Made by a program: the position numbers and the translations under genes
Assembly: GCA_035277145.1 (NCBI GenBank)
Contig: DATELA010000081.1
Span: forward strand, 22,995-86,994
DNA: 64,000 bases
Source of the DNA: DASRAP01 sp035277145
GTDB lineage: Bacteria; Gemmatimonadota; Gemmatimonadetes; Gemmatimonadales; Gemmatimonadaceae
Reading direction: 5' to 3'
Notes under the pieces: generated by a model
Seen by the model: the letters and a program-made list of their open reading frames with translations, nothing else
Told to the model about the DNA's origin: nothing
Database searches by the model: none
In this document: positions 46,981-56,206 of the stretch, piece after piece
Position numbering within the stretch: position 1 is the first letter of the stretch
How the letters are laid out: each line of letters opens with the position of its first letter

Positions 46981-47723
46981 GCGGCGGCGCCGTCGAGATC
47001 GGCGCGCCCTTCAATGAATTGACGAACGATCGGGTCGGTGCTGTGCTGAATTTCGTCGACGGTGCCCACTTGTCGCATGCGCCCTTCGTAGAGCATCGCG
47101 ATGCGCGTACCCACCCGGTACGCGCTGCGCATGTCGTGCGTGATGACGATGCCCGTGACGCCGAGTGTGCGCTGCATGCGCAGCATCAGGTCATCAATGA
47201 CGGCGCTCGTGACAGGATCGAGTCCCGTTGTTGGTTCATCGTACAGCAGATACTTCGGCCGTAACGCGATGGCGCGGGCAATGCCGACGCGCTTGCGCAT
47301 GCCACCGGAAAGCTCCGATGGAAACCGCTGCGCGACATCGGGGAGATCGACGAGGTCGAGCGCCTCGGCCACGCGGGTTTGCAGTTCGGTCTCGGTCAGT
47401 CCGCCGCGCTTGCGCAAACCCATAGACACGTTTTCGCCGACCGAGAGCGAATCAAACAGCGCGGCGAATTGAAACACGTAACCGATATGCGCGCGTAGTT
47501 CGTACAAATCCGATCGCGACAGCGAGTTGACTTCCTGGCCATCAACCGTGACGCTGCCGGCGTCGGGATTCAGCAGGCCGACGATGTGTTTGATCGCGAC
47601 GGATTTCCCGGATCCCGAGTAGCCGAGAATCACCATCGTCTCACCTTCGCGCACGTCGAGCGTAAAGCCTCGAAGCACTTGCTTCGGGCCAAACGCTTTG
47701 TGGACGTCGATGAGTTGGATCAT
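46977..47723 (-). CDS. ABC transporter ATPase, MlaF-like
   Basis: 248 residues. Walker A LGYSGSGKSVAIKHI, Q-loop VFQFAALFDSLSVGENV, signature ELSGGMRKRVGIARAI, Walker B YLLYDEPTTGLDPVTSAVID and switch His VITHDM are all present. Sequence is close to MlaF/Ttg2A, the ATPase that drives phospholipid movement between membranes. The usual permease (mlaE) and substrate-binding (mlaD) genes are not adjacent; the neighbours are a regulator and a sigma factor, so its partners must be encoded elsewhere. Confidence 0.88.
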   Translation of the reverse strand: MIQLIDVHKAFGPKQVLRGFTLDVREGETMVILGYSGSGKSVAIKHIVGLLNPDAGSVTVDGQEVNSLSRSDLYELRAHIGYVFQFAALFDSLSVGENVSMGLRKRGGLTETELQTRVAEALDLVDLPDVAQRFPSELSGGMRKRVGIARAIALRPKYLLYDEPTTGLDPVTSAVIDDLMLRMQRTLGVTGIVITHDMRSAYRVGTRIAMLYEGRMRQVGTVDEIQHSTDPIVRQFIEGRADLDGAAA

Positions 47724-47744
47724 GACGTCGTCTCGTCCGCTGTC

Positions 47745-48953
47745 CTACGCCGCGAAGCTACCCAGCGCGCGACCGACGTCGCCCTCACGCAACCGCTTGA
47801 GTGCGCGATCGCGGAGCTGTCGTACGCGTTCGCGCGTCACGCCGAGCATCGAACCGATCTCCTCGAGCGTGTGCTCGCGTCCGCCTTCGAGCCCGAAATA
47901 CAAGCGCAGCACTTTTGCGTCGCGCGGTGGCAGGGTGTTGAGCGCCGCTTCGATTTCGTCCGTGAGGAAGCGATTCATTGCTTCCTCTTCGGTATCCGGC
48001 ATCTCGTCGGCAACGAACCGCTCGATCAACGAGCGGTCGCCTTCGGGATCCATGGGCGCGTCGAGTCGCACGTCGCCGGTGTTCAGCGCCGCGAGTGACT
48101 GCACAACGTCGACCGAGAGGCCGGTGACTTGCGCCAGTTCTTCCGGCGAAGGTTCGCGGCGCAACTTCTGCCGCAGAATCTCCGACGCTTTGATGATGCG
48201 CGAGAGGTCGGCCGTGCGATTGAGCGGAACGCGAACCGTGCGGCCCTGGCGCGCAAGCGACGACAGAATCGCCTGACGAATCCACCAGACGGCGTATGAA
48301 ATGAATTTCACGCCCTGGTCTGGATCGAACTTTCGCGCAGCCGTCAGCAATCCCACGTTGCCTTCACCGATGAGATCGATGAGCGGCAAGCCACGGTTCT
48401 GGTATTTCTTGGCCACGGAAATCACGAAGCGCAGGTTGCGCTTCACGAGTTCCTGCAACGAGTTCTGATCGCCGGCGCGAATCTTTCGCGCAAGCTCGAT
48501 CTCCTCGTGCGCCTTGAGAAGCGGGTACGTCGAGACTTCGTAGAGATACTGATCGAGAATGTCGCGCTCCGGCTCCGACGGTGCGATACCGACGGGCGCG
48601 GATTTACCGCGGCGACGCTTCTTAACGTCCTGGGTGATCAAAGACTTGGGTTTCGGAGGAACGGTTGGTGAAACGGTCACGACCGCGGCTGGTTGCGCGG
48701 GCGGCAATACAGGTGCGACAGGTGCTGACGGACTGCCGGTTGCGCCCGCAGGGACGGAGCGCTTACCGGCAGCCGCGGATGCGCGATGCCCCGCATCCCG
48801 CGCGGCGTTGCCGCGTGCGGATGCGCCATTCCGTGAAGGAGCGGCTGACTTCGCGCTTTTCTTGACGGGCGGCCGCTTCGCCTTGGACTTGGAGGCGGCC
48901 GGTGACTTCGCTGATTTTGGTCGGGCGCGACGCCGTGTCTTCGCGGTGCTCAT
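47745..48953 (-). CDS. RpoD-like (group 1/2) sigma-70 factor with basic N-terminal extension
   Basis: 402 residues. After about 130 disordered, Lys/Ala/Pro-rich residues (KSKAKRPPVKKSAKSAA), the protein has region 1.2 (DILDQYLYEVSTYPLL), region 2 (RFVISVAKKYQNRGLPLIDL, KFISYAVWWIRQAI), region 3 and region 4 with the -35 helix (LGVTRERVRQLRDRALKRL). Region 1.1 is not evident, so this is probably a group 2 factor rather than the housekeeping one, but that cannot be settled here. The ATG has GGAGG at 8 bases. The extension looks histone-like and may bind DNA. Confidence 0.88.
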   Translation of the reverse strand: MSTAKTRRRARPKSAKSPAASKSKAKRPPVKKSAKSAAPSRNGASARGNAARDAGHRASAAAGKRSVPAGATGSPSAPVAPVLPPAQPAAVVTVSPTVPPKPKSLITQDVKKRRRGKSAPVGIAPSEPERDILDQYLYEVSTYPLLKAHEEIELARKIRAGDQNSLQELVKRNLRFVISVAKKYQNRGLPLIDLIGEGNVGLLTAARKFDPDQGVKFISYAVWWIRQAILSSLARQGRTVRVPLNRTADLSRIIKASEILRQKLRREPSPEELAQVTGLSVDVVQSLAALNTGDVRLDAPMDPEGDRSLIERFVADEMPDTEEEAMNRFLTDEIEAALNTLPPRDAKVLRLYFGLEGGREHTLEEIGSMLGVTRERVRQLRDRALKRLREGDVGRALGSFAA

Positions 48954-49040
48954 CGCTCGCGCCTCCCACGCGCGCCGCGGTTTCTGGAAAATGCAGCGCT
49001 CAAAGATTGCGACGTTTCCGCTGTTCCGCCAGAGCTTTTC

Positions 49041-49069
49041 TTGACTTGATTTTTACTGCCCGATAGCAT
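49041..49069 (+). promoter_or_regulatory. Promoter of the tRNA operon
   Basis: TTGACT (49041-49046), a 17-base spacer and TAGCAT (49064-49069). The expected start is about 49076, roughly 35 bases before tRNA-Ala. It has the best -35/-10 spacing seen in the window. Confidence 0.75.
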
Positions 49070-49110
49070 TCTTGGTTCCCGTCGGCTGCCTTCCGCGCGG
49101 GACGGTTGCA

Positions 49111-49183
49111 GGGGGCGTAGCTCAGTTGGGAGAGCGCGTGAATGGCATTCACGAGGTCAGGGGTTCGATCCCCCTCGCCTCCA
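49111..49183 (+). tRNA. tRNA-Ala (GGC)
   Basis: A full cloverleaf with anticodon GGC at 49144-49146. The acceptor stem GGGGGCG/CGCCTCC includes the G3-U70 pair that identifies alanine tRNAs. The T-loop is TTCGATC. CCA is not encoded. First of five tRNAs in a row. Confidence 0.97.
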
Positions 49184-49291
49184 CTCGCAGCAGGGCGACA
49201 GCAGGTGGCAGCAGGTGCACGACGCAGGGAACGGTAGCCGCCACGCGTCATGCGAGGGCCGAGTGCAGGCAGCGCGGCGGCCATAACACAT

Positions 49292-49364
49292 GCGGGAATA
49301 GCTCAGTTGGTAGAGCACAACCTTGCCAAGGTTGGGGTCGCGGGTTCGAGTCCCGTTTCCCGCT
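49292..49364 (+). tRNA. tRNA-Gly (GCC)
   Basis: Acceptor GCGGGAA/TTCCCGC, D-loop AGTTGGTA, anticodon GCC at 49325-49327, T-loop TTCGAGT. The discriminator base is T and CCA is not encoded. Confidence 0.97.
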
Positions 49365-49372
49365 CTTTGTAC

Positions 49373-49410
49373 AGAAGACGAGAGAAGACGAGAAGACGAG
49401 AAGACGAGAG
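49373..49410. repeat. Octamer repeat (GAAGACGA)n between tRNA genes
   Basis: AGAAGACG units in tandem, about four and a half copies with one 10-base spacing, directly upstream of tRNA-Val. The same motif as at 12421 and 43642. Confidence 0.8.
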
Positions 49411-49411
49411 A

Positions 49412-49485
49412 GGGCGGTTAGCTCAGTTGGTTAGAGCGCCACGTTGACATCGTGGAGGTCACAAGTTCGAGTCTTGTACCGCCCA
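49412..49485 (+). tRNA. tRNA-Val (GAC)
   Basis: Acceptor GGGCGGT/ACCGCCC, anticodon GAC at 49446-49448, T-loop TTCGAGT. It begins one base after the octamer repeat; CCA not encoded. Confidence 0.97.
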
Positions 49486-49503
49486 CTACGAACGAGCAGT
49501 ATC

Positions 49504-49577
49504 GCGCCCGTAGCTCAATTGGATAGAGCATCTGACTACGGATCAGAAGGTTGGGAGTTCGAGTCTCTCCGGGCGCA
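49504..49577 (+). tRNA. tRNA-Arg (ACG)
   Basis: Acceptor GCGCCCG/CGGGCGC, anticodon ACG at 49538-49540 (A34 presumably edited to inosine), T-loop TTCGAGT. Closely similar in body to the tRNA-Arg at 50630. Confidence 0.97.
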
Positions 49578-49598
49578 TATTTGAAGGGAGTGGAGTTT

Positions 49599-49672
49599 CG
49601 GGGCGTAGCTTAGCCCGGTAGAGCGCCTGCTTCGGGAGCAGGAGGTCGCTGGTTCAAATCCAGTCGCCCCGA
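49599..49672 (+). tRNA. tRNA-Pro (CGG)
   Basis: Acceptor CGGGGCG/CGCCCCG with the C1-G72 pair usual for proline tRNAs, anticodon CGG at 49633-49635, T-loop TTCAAAT. Last of the five-gene operon. Confidence 0.96.
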
Positions 49673-49677
49673 CTGGC

Positions 49678-49706
49678 AAAGCCCTTCGCAAACGCGAAGG
49701 GCTTTT
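49678..49706 (+). terminator. Intrinsic terminator of the tRNA operon
   Basis: A 12-bp perfect stem (AAAGCCCTTCGC and complement), 4-base loop and TTTT. Because the stem begins with AAA it could also serve the convergent tonB gene. Confidence 0.92.
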
Positions 49707-49728
49707 GCATTTCCGCCTGCGCTGCGCG

Positions 49729-50427
49729 CTACTTCTGAATCGAAAACACGAACGGCAGCTCGACGAGTTGTCGCACCCGGCGCCCAGCGGCCTCTGCGGG
49801 CAGAAAGCGTGCGCGAGGCAGGGCGCGACGAACCGCATCAGCGAACTCGTGACGCGTTGCGCGCAGGATGCGCAGCGTTGCGATCTCTGCGCGACCCGCA
49901 GTGTCCACGACGAACGACGCAACCACCTCACCGTCAACGCCGGCCTGCCGCAGCATCTCCGGGTACTCGGGCGCGCCTGCGCCCGCGATCTGCATCGCCG
50001 GTTTTTCGACCGTGCGCCAATCGTGCACGCTCGACCCCGACCCGCTGCCGAGCGCACCGCTCGGCCCGTCGCTCCGCCCAACGTCTGCCGTACGGACGCC
50101 GGCGAAAACATCGTCGTCGCGCGTCGGTCTTGCCGCGAAATCAATCGCTGGCAGCGTGGTCGGTATTTCCACAGGTGCGATCAGTACTGGCGCATGAATG
50201 GGTGCGGCCGGCAACTGCGGCGAACTCGGTCGCGTTGGCGGCTCGGGCTGAGCTTCTGCGCGCCAGGTCTGTACGATCTCTGGCGGCTCCGGCTCTGCGG
50301 TCGCCAGCAACGCGCGGGTCGCCCCGACCGCGGCCACAATGACTGCTGCGTGCGCGAGAACGGAAACCGCTGCGCCTGCGCGCGTTCGCGAGCCGCCGTT
50401 CCGAATGTCGAGCAGTGCGTCGAACAT
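49729..50427 (-). CDS. tonB: Energy-transducing protein TonB
   Basis: 232 residues. One N-terminal membrane segment (GAAVSVLAHAAVIVAAVGA), a Pro/Glu-rich periplasmic linker (PEPPEIVQTWRAEAQPEPP), and a C-terminal TonB domain (YPEMLRQAGVDGEVVASFVV ... LPRARFLPAEAAGRRVRQLV). It couples the inner-membrane proton gradient to TonB-dependent receptors such as the one at 37615; no exbB or exbD is in the window. The ATG is preceded by GGAGG at 7 bases, a strong ribosome-binding site. Confidence 0.9.
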   Translation of the reverse strand: MFDALLDIRNGGSRTRAGAAVSVLAHAAVIVAAVGATRALLATAEPEPPEIVQTWRAEAQPEPPTRPSSPQLPAAPIHAPVLIAPVEIPTTLPAIDFAARPTRDDDVFAGVRTADVGRSDGPSGALGSGSGSSVHDWRTVEKPAMQIAGAGAPEYPEMLRQAGVDGEVVASFVVDTAGRAEIATLRILRATRHEFADAVRRALPRARFLPAEAAGRRVRQLVELPFVFSIQK

Positions 50428-50589
50428 GGTGAGACCTCCGCGTGAGTGATCGTCACCTCCACGCTACCGTGCCCGCATGAGCGCTCGATGAATCGCGAAT
50501 TACGGCTCGTCGCCGTCTGCGTTACGAATGCGTGTCGCGCGGATGTCGTGCGCATTGCGCCGCGTCGCCGCGCGCATGCGCTCACGCCC

Positions 50590-50618
50590 TTTCAAGCGGA
50601 TGTCGTGTCTCTCATATT
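50590..50618 (+). promoter_or_regulatory. Candidate promoter for tRNA-Arg (TCG)
   Basis: TTTCAA (50590-50595), 17-base spacer, CATATT (50613-50618). The predicted start is about 50625, 5 bases before the tRNA. The rest of the 200-base gap from 50428 shows nothing else clear. Confidence 0.5.
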
Positions 50619-50629
50619 CCCGTCGTTGC

Positions 50630-50703
50630 GCGCTCGTAGCTCAATTGGATAGAGCATCTGACTTCGGATCAGAAGGTTGGGGGTTCGAGTCCCTCCGGGC
50701 GCA
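50630..50703 (+). tRNA. tRNA-Arg (TCG)
   Basis: Acceptor GCGCTCG/CGGGCGC (one T-G pair), anticodon TCG at 50664-50666, T-loop TTCGAGT. The body is nearly identical to tRNA-Arg(ACG) at 49504, suggesting duplication followed by anticodon change. Confidence 0.96.
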
Positions 50704-50741
50704 TGGATCACGCGCTGCGCACACACTTGGGTAAGCGCTTG

Positions 50742-50780
50742 TGCGCGCTGAGTCACGTTGATGCGCGCTGAGTAACGTGG
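50742..50780 (+). repeat. 20-base-period direct repeat upstream of the small AraC-like regulator
   Basis: TGCGCGCTGAGTCACGTTG at 50742-50760 and TGCGCGCTGAGTAACGTGG at 50762-50780, 17 of 19 bases identical. The period of 20 bases is about two helical turns, as for tandem operator half-sites. A GC-rich hairpin at 50809-50831 lies between it and the start codon. Confidence 0.7.
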
Positions 50781-50855
50781 ACTGAGATCGTTCGCCCGTA
50801 AGATGGGGCGGCGCGCGCCGACTGCGCGCCGGAGCCATCATCCGTAGGGCGCGCG

Positions 50856-51329
50856 ATGAGTCAACAAGCAGAAGCTGCACAACGCCAACCAAGCGAAGCG
50901 CTCGCGCCCAACCCGGAATGGGTTTCGCGCTCGTTGATAGCTGAGCGCGTGGCACGTGTTGTACCTGGATCGGTACGCCACATCGTCCGTTTTGCCGTCG
51001 AGCAAGGCGACCGTCCGCGATCGGTAAGCGAGCTCGCCGCTGCGGTGGGCATTCCGCGCAAATCGCTCGACCGTCAACTCGCCGGAACGATTCCTGTCAC
51101 CGCGCGCGAGTTATTGACGTGGGGCCGTTTGATCGCCGTCTCGATGCGCCTCACCGACCCGTCGGTGACAACGTCGCGCATCGCAGAAGAACTCGCGTTC
51201 GCCTCGCCATCCGCGCTGCGCAACCTGCTGCAGCGCTACGCGCGTCTCACGCCGACCGAATTGCGCCGCGCGGGATGCACGGAGCACATGGTGAATGCGA
51301 TGGTGGCTGCGCTGCGCGCGACGTCGTAA
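50856..51329 (+). CDS. Small AraC-type DNA-binding regulator
   Basis: 157 residues. An N-terminal region of about 50 residues is followed by an AraC-like double helix-turn-helix: first helix pair SVSELAAAVGIPRKSLDRQL, second IAEELAFASPSALRNLLQRY with LTPTELRRAG. No sensing domain is visible, so it may be a constitutive or protein-partnered regulator. The DNA-binding part resembles that of the regulator at 46195. Repeats upstream could be its own operator. No clear Shine-Dalgarno. Confidence 0.75.
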   Translation: MSQQAEAAQRQPSEALAPNPEWVSRSLIAERVARVVPGSVRHIVRFAVEQGDRPRSVSELAAAVGIPRKSLDRQLAGTIPVTARELLTWGRLIAVSMRLTDPSVTTSRIAEELAFASPSALRNLLQRYARLTPTELRRAGCTEHMVNAMVAALRATS

Positions 51330-51360
51330 CAGCACGTCGCGCGACGCAAACAGCTAATCG

Positions 51361-52545
51361 TTATTTCGGAATCGGAATTCGCTGTACATAGCGCAGATCG
51401 TCTTCGTCCGTGCGAACTGCGTAGACGGCGCCGTCGCCAACCGCGAGCAGCGTTGTTTTCGACGGTAGCTTCCAGCGCGCCGTGAGCTTGCCCGTCCGGT
51501 CGATGACGTCCCAATGCTCACTGTCGAGGCGCGACGGCATCGAGCGACGCACCCACACGTGTCCGCTTGGCGCGGGGTATGCGACGATGAGTCCAATTGG
51601 TGGATACTCCGCCGGCCACGATGCGGGCGGCGTGATTTCGAGCTCAAGCTTGAAGTTGGGTGGTAGAGTCTTCTTGATCATACCCATCGCGTCGCTCACT
51701 ACCTTGCGGAAAGCAGCGAGTTCGATGGCATGGTCCGCCTCCGTCAGCTTGATGCGCTCATAGGGAATCGCGATCGGCGCAGTTCTTTTGCCATCCGGCA
51801 AAATGAATTCGATCGTGTAGTTCGTACCGCGAATGATTGCGACACGCCCGTCCGGGAACGCGGTCCATGCGTCGGCATTCACGACCCCGAAATACGGGAC
51901 TTTGACCTTCAGCCCGCCAGCGATCGGTACGTTTTCGCGACCCGGGCTCTGAGGCGTGCGAATCGCGTCGAGCCTCGTGAGTTTTGCGTCGTGCGTCAGT
52001 GCGAACCGGACAATGTGCATGGTGTCGCCGGGAAACGGACCCTGCGGCGTCAGCTTTAATTTGAGCGAGGTTGAAAGCACCTCGCCCTTGGGCCCGGGAA
52101 ACATCGTCCCGGTCACGGTTGAGCTGTCCTGAATGCTGAACGTGGTGATGTGTGAGGTGGTGCCCGGTGTCAGGTCAGGCAAGAACTTCACGACGCGCAT
52201 CGTGGTTTGCGGTTGCCCTGGCGCTCCGGCCGCCGCGTCGAGCACAACAACAGTATCGCCGGTCAGCCGCATAACGCCGACAGGCAACGTGTACTCGCCA
52301 GGCCCCGCGCCCTTCCGACCGAGCACCTTTCGTGTGCCTCTGATGAAATCGATCAACGTGACTTCGGCGTCGATACCGTCAGCAACAAGCAGCTGTCCCG
52401 GGCGGAATTCGCTGCCGCTCTGCACCATCGAAAACGGATCTTCGATCTCGCGCGAGGGCTTCGGTAAATCGCGCAGCGGCACTTGCTGCGCGGTGACAGA
52501 GACAAACGGCGCGGCAAGCAGCAGAGCAATTCGGAATGAACGCAT
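51361..52545 (-). CDS. Exported propeller-like protein of unknown function
   Basis: 394 residues from ATG 52545, which places a signal peptide (MRSFRIALLLAAPFVSVTAQ) at the start; an ATG at 52593 would put 16 residues before it. The rest has repeating beta motifs of the 6-bladed propeller kind (GQLLVADGIDAEVTLIDF, GRKGAGPGEYTLPVGVMRLT, WTAFPDGRVAIIRG, WDVIDRTGKLTARWKLP). Such proteins are numerous in Gemmatimonadota and related groups, but the function is unknown. Convergent with the small AraC-like regulator. Confidence 0.7.
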   Translation of the reverse strand: MRSFRIALLLAAPFVSVTAQQVPLRDLPKPSREIEDPFSMVQSGSEFRPGQLLVADGIDAEVTLIDFIRGTRKVLGRKGAGPGEYTLPVGVMRLTGDTVVVLDAAAGAPGQPQTTMRVVKFLPDLTPGTTSHITTFSIQDSSTVTGTMFPGPKGEVLSTSLKLKLTPQGPFPGDTMHIVRFALTHDAKLTRLDAIRTPQSPGRENVPIAGGLKVKVPYFGVVNADAWTAFPDGRVAIIRGTNYTIEFILPDGKRTAPIAIPYERIKLTEADHAIELAAFRKVVSDAMGMIKKTLPPNFKLELEITPPASWPAEYPPIGLIVAYPAPSGHVWVRRSMPSRLDSEHWDVIDRTGKLTARWKLPSKTTLLAVGDGAVYAVRTDEDDLRYVQRIPIPK

Positions 52546-52622
52546 ATGCACAGCGTAGTTCCCAGTGAAATGGTTGTGTCCGGGCGTACGCATACACCTG
52601 GACGACAGTTTCGGCGCGTCCC

Positions 52623-52650
52623 TTGCCGGGCAACGCCCGACGTCTAGTTT
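52623..52650 (+). promoter_or_regulatory. Candidate promoter for tRNA-Arg(CCG)-rho
   Basis: TTGCCG (52623-52628), 16-base spacer and TAGTTT (52645-52650), about 50 bases before the tRNA. The only reasonable promoter seen ahead of rho. Confidence 0.45.
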
Positions 52651-52704
52651 AAGCCGTCACCTCTCCCTGCCCCTCCCGCACGCGCACACCTGGCACGGGC
52701 ACCC

Positions 52705-52778
52705 GCGCGAGTAGCTCAGTTGGATAGAGCGTCGGCCTCCGGAGCCGAAGGTCGTGGGTTCGAGTCCCGCCTCGCGCA
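52705..52778 (+). tRNA. tRNA-Arg (CCG)
   Basis: Acceptor GCGCGAG/CTCGCGC, anticodon CCG at 52739-52741, T-loop TTCGAGT. The 3' end is only 15 bases before the rho start codon, with no terminator between. Confidence 0.97.
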
Positions 52779-52793
52779 TCCCCCATTCTCGTC

Positions 52794-54049
<1,256 letters not shown>

Positions 54050-54050
<1 letters not shown>

Positions 54051-54463
54051 TGCGTGTCATGGCGATCGATCTCGGAGAGAAACGCATCGGATTGGCGGTG
54101 AGCGATCCCAGCGGAATTATCGCGTCGCCCGCCGGGTTCATTACGCGGCGCACCGGAAAGAAAATCCCCGTCGCGCCCCTGATCGCGAAGTCCGACGAAC
54201 TCGGCGTAGAGTCATTTGTCGTTGGATTGCCGCTCGACGGCGACGGCAACGACACGCCGCGTGCAATCGATGCGCGCTGGCTCGCCGCGGAACTCGAGCG
54301 GCGTAGCGGAAAACCGGCACGACTCGTCGACGAGCGCTTCACCACCGCGAAAGCGCGCCGCGCAATCCGCGAAATGGGCGGATCTGCACGCGAACGTCGT
54401 GGCGACGTCGATGCGCTGGCGGCCACTGTCCTGCTGCAGCATGCCCTCGACGCGACGCCGTAG
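54050..54463 (+). CDS. ruvX: RuvX/YqgF Holliday-junction resolvase-like RNase
   Basis: 137 residues with the RNase H-like fold of YqgF, needed for 16S rRNA 5' processing in E. coli. MRVMAIDLGEKRIGLAVSD carries catalytic Asp7, and VDERFTTAKARR and RRGDVDALAATVLLQ supply the other acidic residues. ATG 54050 overlaps the rho stop, with GGGAG just upstream; GTG 54047 is a less likely start. Its last 23 bases overlap mltG in another frame. Confidence 0.92.
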
Positions 54464-55583
54464 GCCTGCGCGCACGCGCAACGATCACCCGGCACGCGCA
54501 CGTCTCTCGCGCGTGCTCGCGCTCGTGTTCACCGGCGTGGTGTTGCTCTCCGTGGTCATGTGGTTCACGCGAACACCAAGCGACGACCAACCGCCGGTGC
54601 GACTACTTATTCCGCGAGGTGCATCGTTCCGCGAAGCCGCCGAGTCGCTTGCGGCGCATCAGCTGATTCGGTACCCGCGCGTGTTTTCCACGTATGCGTC
54701 GATGCGCGGGCGCGATCGCACGATCCGCGCGGGGACCTATACGATTGCGCGCGGCCAGGGGTGGGACGAACTCATTCACACGCTGCACACCGGCCGTGGC
54801 GCCGTGGCGATCGTGACGATCGTCGAGGGCTGGTCATTGCGAACGATCGTACCGCACCTCGCTGAAGCGCTGTTGATTCCCGTCGATTCGGTGAATGCAG
54901 CAGTGCGCGACATGAGCATTCGAACGCGCTTGAAGATTCCCACCACGACGCTCGAGGGCTACCTCTTCCCCGACACGTACGAGTTCGCCGTCGGATCGAC
55001 GGCCCGACAGGTCATCGCAGTTCTGGTGGCGCGATTCGAACGCGCGTGGAAACCGGAGTGGGATGCGCGTCTGATTGCACTGCGGCGCACACGGCACGAC
55101 ATCGTGACGCTCGCATCCATTGTCGAGAAAGAAGTGCGCGTGTCATCCGAACGTCCGATTGTCGCCGGTGTGTATTGGAACCGGCTGCGCGCAAACATGT
55201 TCTTGCAAGCCGATCCAACCGTGCGCTATGCGGCCAACAAGTACACTGGCCGCGTGCTGTATTCGGATCTCAATGTGAAGTCACCTTACAACACATATCG
55301 CAACCCTGGACTGCCGCCCGGACCGATCGCATCACCTGGCGAAGCCGCGCTCGAAGCGACGATGAATCCTGCGCGGGTGCCGTACCGGTTCTTTGTCGCC
55401 GCACCCGATGGCCATCACGAATTCCGCCGCACGTTTGCCGAACACGCGATCGCCGTGCAGCAGATGCGCGCGCTGTTTCGCGCGGAAGAAACTCGCCGCG
55501 CGCGCGGTAGCGATACCGCCCGCGTTCGCATCGACACGACCAAGGACAGTGCAACCGCCACCGGACGCCGCGGCGGCACATAG
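54441..55583 (+). CDS. mltG: Endolytic murein transglycosylase MltG
   Basis: 380 residues. A basic N-terminus and one membrane segment (LALVFTGVVLLSVVMWF) precede a LysM-like part (LIPRGASFREAAESLAAH) and the YceG catalytic domain with TTTLEGYLFPDTYEF, catalytic Glu229 in ASIVEKEV, and SPYNTYRNPGLPPGPIASPG. MltG cleaves nascent glycan strands and sets their length. ATG 54441 lies within the ruvX end. The tail is Arg/Thr-rich. TAG shares its G with the thiE start. Confidence 0.93.
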   Translation: MPSTRRRRPARTRNDHPARARLSRVLALVFTGVVLLSVVMWFTRTPSDDQPPVRLLIPRGASFREAAESLAAHQLIRYPRVFSTYASMRGRDRTIRAGTYTIARGQGWDELIHTLHTGRGAVAIVTIVEGWSLRTIVPHLAEALLIPVDSVNAAVRDMSIRTRLKIPTTTLEGYLFPDTYEFAVGSTARQVIAVLVARFERAWKPEWDARLIALRRTRHDIVTLASIVEKEVRVSSERPIVAGVYWNRLRANMFLQADPTVRYAANKYTGRVLYSDLNVKSPYNTYRNPGLPPGPIASPGEAALEATMNPARVPYRFFVAAPDGHHEFRRTFAEHAIAVQQMRALFRAEETRRARGSDTARVRIDTTKDSATATGRRGGT

Positions 55584-56206
55584 TGGACCGCAATGCGCTC
55601 GTGGCATCGCTGCGTTTGATCGCCATCACTGACAACCTGCGCGACGGCATTGAGGGGCTGACCGCGCGCGCCGGAGCCGCAGTGCGCGGCGGCGCGACAA
55701 TGGTGCAGCTCCGTCTCAAGGATGTCGACACCCGCGTGCTCGTCGAGGCGGCGCGCCGTCTCGTCGCTGAACTCGACGTCCCGGTGATCGTGAATGATCG
55801 CGTTGACGTGGCCATGGTCGCGGGCGCGGCAGGTGTACACGTCGGCGCGGACGACATGCCAGTCGATGCCGTTCGCCGGATCGCGCGTGCGGACTTTATT
55901 GTCGGCGCGTCGGTCGGCAATGCGGACGAAGCAGCGAATGCAGAGCGCGCGGATTACGCGGGCGTTGGACCCGTGTTTGCGACGGGATCGAAATCCGACG
56001 CGGGTGACGCAATCGGACCGGATGGTTTTGCACGGCTGCGTGCACTCGTCAGCATTCCGTGCGTCGGCATTGGTGGAATTTCTGCCGCCAACGCACGACG
56101 GGTCATTGACGCTGGAGCGATCGGGGTCGCCGTAATCTCCAGCGTTTTCGGCGCGAACGATGCGCATCGCGCGGCGCGCGAGCTTCGCGCTGCGTTGCCG
56201 ACGTGA
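55583..56206 (+). CDS. thiE: Thiamine-phosphate synthase
   Basis: 207 residues, TIM barrel that joins HMP-PP and thiazole phosphate. Motifs: RGGATMVQLRLKD, VPVIVNDRVDVAMVAGAAGVH, FIVGASVGN, YAGVGPVFATGSKSD and CVGIGGISAANARRVIDAGA. GTG start overlaps the mltG stop by one base. No THI-box riboswitch is expected or seen because the gene is inside an operon. Some relatives are TenI-like, but the catalytic segments favour ThiE. Confidence 0.87.
   Translation: MDRNALVASLRLIAITDNLRDGIEGLTARAGAAVRGGATMVQLRLKDVDTRVLVEAARRLVAELDVPVIVNDRVDVAMVAGAAGVHVGADDMPVDAVRRIARADFIVGASVGNADEAANAERADYAGVGPVFATGSKSDAGDAIGPDGFARLRALVSIPCVGIGGISAANARRVIDAGAIGVAVISSVFGANDAHRAARELRAALPT

Noticed and set aside
49373..49410. 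Octamer array considered as a CRISPR
   Set aside because: Units are 8 bases with no spacers and no cas genes nearby; it is a simple tandem repeat.
55560..55600. TPP riboswitch before thiE
   Set aside because: thiE starts inside the mltG stop codon, so there is no leader, and no THI-box sequence is seen.
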